DNA of 64,000 bases from Streptomyces venezuelae ATCC 10712 (lineage in GTDB: Bacteria > Actinomycetota > Actinomycetes > Streptomycetales > Streptomycetaceae): the NCBI RefSeq assembly GCF_008639165.1, contig NZ_CP029197.1, forward strand, positions 5,894,001-5,958,000, given 5' to 3'. How positions within the stretch are numbered: position 1 is the first letter of the stretch; each line of letters opens with the position of its first letter. Made by a program: the position numbers and the translations under genes. Below the pieces are notes generated by a model, which worked only from the letters and a program-made list of their open reading frames with translations, was not told where the DNA came from and made no database searches. Positions 58,294 through 64,000 of this stretch are shown piece by piece.

Positions 58294-61188
58294 ATGACAG
58301 AGACGGCGAGCGGTCCGGCACGTGGTTCTCGTTCCAAGGGAGCGAAGGCCGCGGGCAAGGGCATGCGTATCGAGCGCATCCACACCACCCCTGGCGTGCA
58401 TCCGTACGACGAGGTGGCCTGGGAGCGCCGTGACGTCGTCATGACCAATTGGCGCGACGGCTCGATCAACTTCGAGCAGCGTGGCGTCGAGTTCCCCGAC
58501 TTCTGGTCGGTGAACGCGGTCAACATCGTCACCAGCAAGTACTTCCGCGGGGCCGTCGGCACCCCGCAGCGCGAGACCGGTCTCAAGCAGCTCATCGACC
58601 GGATCGTGAAGACGTACACGAAGGCCGGCGAGGAGTACGGTTACTTCGCCTCGCCCGCCGACGCCGAGATCTTCGAGCACGAGCTGGCCTACGCCCTCCT
58701 GCACCAGATCTTCAGCTTCAACTCGCCGGTCTGGTTCAACGTCGGCACGCCGCAGCCCCAGCAGGTCTCCGCCTGCTTCATCCTGTCCGTCGACGACTCC
58801 ATGGAGTCGATCCTCGACTGGTACAAGGAAGAGGGCATGATCTTCAAGGGCGGCTCCGGCGCCGGCCTGAACCTCTCCCGTATTCGCTCCTCCAAGGAGC
58901 TGCTCTCCTCCGGCGGCAACGCCTCCGGCCCGGTCTCCTTCATGCGCGGCGCCGACGCCTCCGCCGGCACGATCAAGTCGGGCGGCGCGACCCGTCGCGC
59001 GGCCAAGATGGTCATCCTCGACGTCGACCACCCCGACATCGAGGACTTCATCCAGACCAAGGTCAAGGAGGAGGAGAAGATCCGCGCCCTCCGTGACGCG
59101 GGCTTCGACATGGACCTGGGCGGCGACGACATCACGTCCGTCCAGTACCAGAACGCCAACAACTCCGTCCGCGTGAACGACACGTTCATGAAGGCCGTCG
59201 AGTCCGGTGGCACGTTCGGCCTCACCTCGCGCATGACCGGCGAGGTCATCGAGGAGGTCGACGCCAAGTCGCTCTTCCGTAAGATGGCCGAGGCCGCGTG
59301 GGCCTGCGCCGACCCGGGCATCCAGTACGACGACACGATCAACCACTGGCACACCTGCCCCGAGTCCGGCCGCATCAACGGCTCGAACCCGTGCAGCGAG
59401 TACATGCACCTGGACAACACGTCCTGCAACCTCGCCTCGCTGAACCTCATGAAGTTCCTCAAGGACGACGGCAAGGGCAACCAGTCCTTCGAGGTCGAGC
59501 GCTTCGCCAAGGTCGTCGAGCTCGTCATCACCGCGATGGACATCTCCATCTGCTTCGCCGACTTCCCCACCCAGAAGATCGGCGAGAACACCCGCGCCTA
59601 CCGCCAGCTCGGCATCGGCTACGCCAACCTCGGCGCCCTGCTGATGGCGACCGGCCACGCGTACGACTCGGACGGCGGCCGCGCCCTCGCCGGTGCCATC
59701 ACCTCCCTGATGACCGGCACCTCGTACAAGCGTTCCGCCGAGCTCGCCGCGGTCGTCGGCGCGTACGACGGCTACGCCCGCAACGCCGCGCCGCACCAGC
59801 GCGTCATGCAGCAGCACGCCGACGAGAACACCAAGGCCGTCCGCATGGACGACCTGGACTCGCCGATCTGGGCCGCCGCCACGGAGGCCTGGCAGGACGT
59901 GATCCGCCTCGGCGCCAAGCACGGCTTCCGCAACGCCCAGGCCTCGGTCATCGCCCCCACCGGCACCATCGGTCTCGCGATGTCCTGCGACACCACCGGC
60001 CTCGAGCCCGACCTCGCCCTGGTCAAGTTCAAGAAGCTCGTCGGCGGCGGCTCGATGCAGATCGTCAACGGCACCGTCCCGCAGGCCCTGCGCCGCCTGG
60101 GCTACCAGGAGGAGCAGATCGAGGCGATCGTCGCCCACATCGCCGAGCACGGCAATGTGATCGACGCCCCCGGCCTGAAGACCGAGCACTACGAGGTCTT
60201 CGACTGCGCCATGGGCGAGCGCTCCATCTCCGCGATGGGCCACGTCCGCATGATGGCCGCCATCCAGCCGTGGATCTCCGGCGCCCTCTCCAAGACCGTG
60301 AACCTGCCGGAGACGGCCACGGTCGAGGACGTCGAGGAGGTCTACTTCGAGGCCTGGAAGATGGGCGTCAAGGCGCTCGCGATCTACCGCGACAACTGCA
60401 AGGTCGGCCAGCCGCTCTCCGCCAAGAAGAAGGAGGACGAGAAGGCCGAGGTCACCGCGAAGTCCGAGGCGACGATCCGCGAGGCCGTCGAGAAGGTCGT
60501 CGAGTACCGCCCGGTCCGCAAGCGTCTGCCCAAGGGCCGTCCGGGGATCACCACCTCCTTCACCGTCGGTGGCGCCGAGGGCTACATGACCGCCAACTCC
60601 TACCCGGACGACGGTCTCGGCGAGGTCTTCCTCAAGATGTCCAAGCAGGGCTCGACCCTCGCCGGAATGATGGACGCCTTCTCCATCGCGGTCTCCGTCG
60701 GCCTGCAGTACGGCGTCCCGCTCGAGACGTACGTCTCGAAGTTCACCAACATGCGCTTCGAGCCGGCCGGCATGACGGACGACCCGGACGTGCGGATGGC
60801 GCAGTCGATCGTCGACTACATCTTCCGCCGCCTGGCGCTGGACTTCCTGCCCTTCGAGACCCGCTCCGCCCTCGGCATCCACTCCGCCGAGGAGCGCCAG
60901 CGTCACCTCGACACCGGCTCGTACGAGCAGTCCGACGAGGACGAGGTCCACATCGAGACCCTCGCCCAGTCGGCGCCCCGCGCCCAGGAACTGAAGGCCG
61001 TCGCGGCCCCGGCCCCGGTCACCGAGATCCCGGCGCCGAAGCAGGCGCACACCTCGGCCGAACTCGTCGAGATGCAGCTCGGCATCAGCGCCGACGCCCC
61101 GCTCTGCTTCTCCTGCGGTACGAAGATGCAGCGCGCCGGCTCCTGCTACATCTGCGAGGGCTGCGGCTCGACCAGCGGCTGCAGCTGA
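58294..61188 (+). CDS. nrdJ: Adenosylcobalamin-dependent ribonucleotide reductase (class II)
   Basis: 964 aa enzyme reducing ribonucleotides to deoxyribonucleotides without oxygen dependence. NSPVWFNVGTP, the active-site NPCSEYMHLDNTSCNLASLN segment and PTGTIGLAMSCDTTG are typical, and the C-terminal redox cysteines are in CFSCGTKMQRAG and CYICEGCGSTSGC. ATG giving MTETASGPARGS follows GGGAGG; a second ATG four codons upstream is less likely. No cobalamin riboswitch was recognised in the 170-bp leader. Confidence 0.96.
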   Translation: MTETASGPARGSRSKGAKAAGKGMRIERIHTTPGVHPYDEVAWERRDVVMTNWRDGSINFEQRGVEFPDFWSVNAVNIVTSKYFRGAVGTPQRETGLKQLIDRIVKTYTKAGEEYGYFASPADAEIFEHELAYALLHQIFSFNSPVWFNVGTPQPQQVSACFILSVDDSMESILDWYKEEGMIFKGGSGAGLNLSRIRSSKELLSSGGNASGPVSFMRGADASAGTIKSGGATRRAAKMVILDVDHPDIEDFIQTKVKEEEKIRALRDAGFDMDLGGDDITSVQYQNANNSVRVNDTFMKAVESGGTFGLTSRMTGEVIEEVDAKSLFRKMAEAAWACADPGIQYDDTINHWHTCPESGRINGSNPCSEYMHLDNTSCNLASLNLMKFLKDDGKGNQSFEVERFAKVVELVITAMDISICFADFPTQKIGENTRAYRQLGIGYANLGALLMATGHAYDSDGGRALAGAITSLMTGTSYKRSAELAAVVGAYDGYARNAAPHQRVMQQHADENTKAVRMDDLDSPIWAAATEAWQDVIRLGAKHGFRNAQASVIAPTGTIGLAMSCDTTGLEPDLALVKFKKLVGGGSMQIVNGTVPQALRRLGYQEEQIEAIVAHIAEHGNVIDAPGLKTEHYEVFDCAMGERSISAMGHVRMMAAIQPWISGALSKTVNLPETATVEDVEEVYFEAWKMGVKALAIYRDNCKVGQPLSAKKKEDEKAEVTAKSEATIREAVEKVVEYRPVRKRLPKGRPGITTSFTVGGAEGYMTANSYPDDGLGEVFLKMSKQGSTLAGMMDAFSIAVSVGLQYGVPLETYVSKFTNMRFEPAGMTDDPDVRMAQSIVDYIFRRLALDFLPFETRSALGIHSAEERQRHLDTGSYEQSDEDEVHIETLAQSAPRAQELKAVAAPAPVTEIPAPKQAHTSAELVEMQLGISADAPLCFSCGTKMQRAGSCYICEGCGSTSGCS

Positions 61189-61208
61189 CATCGGGTAGTT
61201 GCTCCATG

Positions 61209-61238
61209 AAGGGGGCCGGCCTCGTGTCGGTCCCCTTT
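61209..61238 (+). terminator. Terminator of nrdJ
   Basis: AAGGGGGCCG ... CGGTCCCCTTT hairpin (one G-T pair) followed by CCC, 20 bp after the nrdJ stop. Confidence 0.8.
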
Positions 61239-61269
61239 CCCGTGCCCGGGTCCCCGCGCGGCAGGGGCT

Positions 61270-61812
61270 TCAGGGGCGGGCGGAGCCCAGCAGGGTGGCG
61301 AAGGTCTGGGGGTCGGCGTCGTAGCCGTGGCTGATCGGGCGGTACGCCCAGCCCTCGGCGCCGTCGCGGGTGAACTCCACGACCGTCGCCGCCAGGGCGT
61401 CCGGCACGTCCGCGAAGTCGTGGACCAGCAGGTCCGTGTAGCCCTCGCGGACCCGTATGCCCGTGTTCGCTATGTCCCCGAAGGCCAGCCGCCCGCCGCC
61501 CTGCTGTATGGCGACACCCACCACCACGCGCGCGTACCGCGGTGCCAGCCGGTCGAGCTCCAGGGTCATCGCCTCGTCGTAGCCGAATCCCTGCCCCGTA
61601 CGGCTGTCCCGGTGCAGCGTGATCGTGCCGTCGGGGGAGCGGCTGCCGAAGTGGACGAGCTGGACCGGCGCTCCGTACGGCTCGTCCGCCGTGAAGACAC
61701 CGGCGACGATGTCCAGGTCATGGGCCGGCGCTCCGATCGGGGCGGGGTCCCACCTGAGCGTGACCTCAACCCGGCCCAGCCCTTTGTTGAGTCCGCTGTT
61801 GAGTCCACTCAT
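61270..61812 (-). CDS. TerD-family protein
   Basis: 180 aa, TerD/CABP fold (VEVTLRWDPAPIGAPAHDLD, HFGSRSPDGTITLHRDSRTG split across strands, GFGYDEAM, VVVGVAIQQG). Family members bind calcium and relate to tellurite or stress responses. The aspartates of the DLD and GYDE motifs are present. ATG MSGLNSGLNKGLG chosen, with a GGAGAGG site; the longer frame upstream is not TerD-like. A lone gene without ter partners. Confidence 0.85.
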   Translation of the reverse strand: MSGLNSGLNKGLGRVEVTLRWDPAPIGAPAHDLDIVAGVFTADEPYGAPVQLVHFGSRSPDGTITLHRDSRTGQGFGYDEAMTLELDRLAPRYARVVVGVAIQQGGGRLAFGDIANTGIRVREGYTDLLVHDFADVPDALAATVVEFTRDGAEGWAYRPISHGYDADPQTFATLLGSARP

Positions 61813-61925
61813 GGCGCATCCCCTCTCCGCGTACGCCCCCGCGCACGCCTCGCGTCGTACCGTCCGACCCGCTCGAAAGCCCGTGGTCGTGGCCCGATCA
61901 CTCATGGTGTCATGGGGCTACGACA

Positions 61926-62786
61926 GTGGGCCCGGGGGTTGAGGGGGAGAACGCCTTGTGGAGTGGTGAGGAGCTGGATCTCGACGCATATCTGGCTCGA
62001 ATCGGATACGTGATCGAGCGGGACGGGGAACTCGCCCCGGATCTACGGACCTTGACGGCCCTTCACCGGGCGCACATCCGGGCCGTGCCCTTCGAGAACG
62101 TCGACGTCCTCCTCGGCAGACCGGTGCCGCTGGACCTCAAGAGCCTTCAGGTCAAGCTGGTGGAGCGGCGCAGGGGAGGCTACTGCTACGAGCAGAACTC
62201 CCTGTTCGCCGCGGTCCTCGAACGGATCGGCTTCGCCGTCGCCGGGCGCGGAGCCCGTAACCGGTCACGGGGGACCGCGCTGCCCCCCGTCACCCACGCC
62301 CTGCTCGTCGTCACGATCGACGGCGAACAATGGCTCGCCGACGTCGGTTTCGGCTGGCAGGGACCTCTGGAGCCGGTGCCCCTGCGGGACGGCGCCCGCG
62401 TCGAGCAGAGCGGCTGGACCTTCGGGATAGCCACCGAGGACGAGGGCATCCAGGTGCTGCGCTTCCTGCGGCCCCAGGGCTGGACCGACCTGTACGCCTT
62501 CTCCCCGCAGACGATCTACCCCGGCGACTTCGCCGTCATGAACCACTACAGCTCAAGCCATCCGCAGTCGCGCTTCCTCGGCCAGGTGGTCGCCCAGCGA
62601 CCCGGGACCCAGGTGCGCAGAGCCCTGGTGCGCGAGCGGCTCTCGACGCTGCGGACGGACGGCCAGAGCGAGGAACGGATCGTGCCCGCGGCAGAGTTGA
62701 TCGAAACACTGCGGGCCGAATTCGGCATCGAACTGGACGAAGAGGAGCGCGCGGGCCTCGGACGAATGCACCCGGTGGGGGCCTGA
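61926..62786 (+). CDS. Arylamine N-acetyltransferase
   Basis: 286 aa as called from a GTG. Catalytic triad: Cys in RRGGYCYEQNSLF, His in VTHALLVV, Asp in LADVGFG. The N-terminal LDAYLARIGY and VPFENVDV motifs are standard. A TTG at 61,956 (Leu-Trp-Ser) has a better ribosome site (GAGGGGGAG) and may be the true start; the domain is complete either way. Acetylates arylamines and hydrazines; some actinobacterial members close amides in ansamycin synthesis, but no polyketide genes are here. Confidence 0.92.
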   Translation: MGPGVEGENALWSGEELDLDAYLARIGYVIERDGELAPDLRTLTALHRAHIRAVPFENVDVLLGRPVPLDLKSLQVKLVERRRGGYCYEQNSLFAAVLERIGFAVAGRGARNRSRGTALPPVTHALLVVTIDGEQWLADVGFGWQGPLEPVPLRDGARVEQSGWTFGIATEDEGIQVLRFLRPQGWTDLYAFSPQTIYPGDFAVMNHYSSSHPQSRFLGQVVAQRPGTQVRRALVRERLSTLRTDGQSEERIVPAAELIETLRAEFGIELDEEERAGLGRMHPVGA

Positions 62787-62816
62787 CGAGGTCTGCCGGG
62801 CCGGTCGTCCGCCCCG

Positions 62817-62822
62817 TACGAT
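62817..62822 (+). promoter_or_regulatory. Putative -10 element, leaderless
   Basis: TACGAT ends 6 nt before the GTG of the DUF4937-like gene. Confidence 0.35.
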
Positions 62823-62828
62823 GGCGCG

Positions 62829-63434
62829 GTGCTGGTCAAGTGGATTCGCTGCACCGTGATGGACCGCCGAGGGTTCGAACGGGGACAGCGGAAATGGGCG
62901 GGGCTGCTCGGTGAGCCGGGATTCCGGGGCCAGGGCGGCGGGTGGAGCCGGGCTCGGCCGGACGTCGCCCACATCTTCGCGTTCTGGGAGAGCCGGGCCT
63001 TCTACGACTCGTTCATGGCGCGCTCGCACGATCGGCTGGCGGCCTCCCAGGCGGGCACCTTCAAGGACATCCAGACCAAGCTGTTCGACCACCGCTTCGA
63101 CGTGAAGACCGGGTTCGAGCCGCGGTTCACCGACGCCGACGTGGCCCGGGTGGCGCACTGCCGTGTGCACGAGGACCGCGCCGAGCACTTCGCGCTCATG
63201 CAGGAGAAGGTGTGGAACCCGGCGATGGCCGGTTCCCCCGGCATGCTCCGGGGCCTCTTCGGGGAGGCACCGGGCAGCGAGTTCCTGGTGCTGTCCCTGT
63301 GGCAGTCCGCGGCGGAGCACGGGAAGTACCGCGTCGAGCGGATCGAGCGGCTCGGGCTCCGGGCCAGGACCGCGGCCGACGTGGCGGCCCTGACCGGCGA
63401 CGTGGTGCAGCTCGAACCGGCCTGGACGGTCTGA
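62829..63434 (+). CDS. DUF4937/YdbC-like protein
   Basis: 201 aa. Two ferredoxin-like halves: the first (LVKWIRCTVMDRRGFERGQR ... FWESRAFYDSFM) matches DUF4937 as I know it, and the second (VARVAHCRVHEDRAEHFALM ... LVLSLWQSAAEHGKY) resembles ABM-type monooxygenase domains. No catalytic residue can be assigned. GTG start with a -10-like hexamer close by and no ribosome site. Confidence 0.75.
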   Translation: MLVKWIRCTVMDRRGFERGQRKWAGLLGEPGFRGQGGGWSRARPDVAHIFAFWESRAFYDSFMARSHDRLAASQAGTFKDIQTKLFDHRFDVKTGFEPRFTDADVARVAHCRVHEDRAEHFALMQEKVWNPAMAGSPGMLRGLFGEAPGSEFLVLSLWQSAAEHGKYRVERIERLGLRARTAADVAALTGDVVQLEPAWTV

Positions 63435-63575
63435 GTCGGCGACACGTGCTGACAGGGACGGTTTGAGCGCGGGGACGTGGCTCGATCTGGCCCGACTGAG
63501 CCGGGGGACCGGGGTCGGGTACGCCGGATGGGCGCCGAGCGCCCCCTCGGCTGAGCCTGCCCGGGACCGGCGATC

Positions 63576-63581
63576 TAGGGT
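63576..63581 (+). promoter_or_regulatory. Putative -10 element, leaderless
   Basis: TAGGGT ends 6 nt before the ATG of the phosphatase gene. Confidence 0.35.
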
Positions 63582-63587
63582 CGGGGT

Positions 63588-64000
63588 ATGGCACGACCGC
63601 GGCGCATCGTCCTCGTACGGCACGGAGAGTCCGAGGGCAATGTCGATGACACGGTGTACGAACGGGAGCCCGACCACGCGCTGCGCCTCACCGAGACCGG
63701 ATGGGCGCAGGCGGAGCGGACGGGGGACCGGCTGCGGGAGCTCTTCGGGGACGAGGCCGTCAGCGTCTACGTCTCGCCGTACCGACGCACCCACGAGACC
63801 CTCCGGGCCTTCCGCCTGCCGCCGGAGCAGGTCCGGGTGCGGGAGGAACCGCGGCTGCGGGAGCAGGACTGGGGGAACTGGCAGGAGCGCGAGGACGTAC
63901 GCCTGCAGAAGGCCTACCGGGACGCGTACGGGCACTTCTTCTACCGCTTCGCGCAGGGAGAGTCGGGCGCGGACGTGTACGACCGGGTCGGGGCGTTCCT
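63588..64000 (+). CDS. Histidine phosphatase (phosphoglycerate-mutase-like), partial at the window end
   Basis: 137 codons visible, then cut by the window edge. RHG motif LVRHGESEGNVDD near the N-terminus (phospho-His), second Arg in YVSPYRRTHETLRAF, and a REQDWGNWQ segment. Belongs to branch 1 of the histidine phosphatase superfamily; the exact substrate cannot be told. The catalytic second His lies beyond the window. Confidence 0.9.
   Translation, partial: MARPRRIVLVRHGESEGNVDDTVYEREPDHALRLTETGWAQAERTGDRLRELFGDEAVSVYVSPYRRTHETLRAFRLPPEQVRVREEPRLREQDWGNWQEREDVRLQKAYRDAYGHFFYRFAQGESGADVYDRVGAF

Noticed and set aside
58249..61191. A very long open frame antisense to nrdJ (and similar ones antisense to hemA/CoA ligase and to the GluRS/MFS region)
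   Set aside because: High-GC coding DNA keeps antisense frames open. The translations are Asp/Gly/Leu- or Arg-rich, match no family, and the opposite strand holds well-conserved enzymes.

Overview
The window is high-GC actinobacterial DNA and almost certainly Streptomyces. Third codon positions are close to saturated with G/C, GTG starts are common, and from about 31 to 61 kb the gene order is the conserved actinobacterial block miaB / miaA / dapF / rshA / hflX / NI-siderophore genes / dinG-type helicase / lexA / nrdR / nrdJ. I cannot name the species from sequence alone.

Layout. 0-2.6 kb: an HAMP sensor kinase convergent with a TAXI-type solute-binding protein. 2.7-6.3 kb: a minus-strand operon of three secreted RCC1-propeller proteins. 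7.0-9.9 kb: three secreted proteins of unknown function; the second and third share a domain. 10-17.4 kb: an extra, Clostridium-type glutamyl-tRNA synthetase; an MFS exporter coupled to a luciferase-like (LLM) oxidoreductase; a LysR regulator; an EamA permease; a YCII-LuxR fusion; and a 4-oxalocrotonate tautomerase-like protein. 17.5-26.5 kb: one co-directional operon closed by a strong terminator. It encodes an Asp/Glu-racemase-fold protein, an FAD monooxygenase, a second racemase-fold protein without catalytic cysteines, a possible 51-codon Arg-rich peptide, then hemB, hemA, an ADP-forming CoA ligase and hemL. 26.6-31 kb: ohr, a CaiB-type CoA transferase, a NarL/LuxR two-component pair and a DedA protein. 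31-61 kb: the conserved block above, interrupted by long tandem-repeat intergenic regions and two paralogous lipoprotein serine proteases. 61-64 kb: TerD-like protein, arylamine N-acetyltransferase, a DUF4937-like protein, and a histidine phosphatase cut by the window end.

How genes work together. The most striking feature is that GluRS, HemA, HemL and HemB, all steps from glutamate to porphobilinogen, lie within 17 kb. They occur without hemC/hemD, with tailoring-type enzymes, a CoA ligase, an exporter and regulators. This suggests a dedicated supply of 5-aminolevulinate or porphobilinogen for a specialised product rather than for haem. The siderophore block (diaminobutyrate aminotransferase, IucA/IucC, GNAT, IucA/IucC) appears to carry a one-base frameshift in its first synthetase. 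lexA and nrdR-nrdJ are preceded by recognisable SOS and paired NrdR boxes. Several conserved genes (miaB, dapF, dinG and others) have a -10-like hexamer 6-9 nt before the start codon, consistent with leaderless transcription.

No rRNA, tRNA, CRISPR array, insertion sequence, integrase or phage gene was recognised. Intrinsic terminators and repeats were found by eye; no homology search or folding calculation was run.
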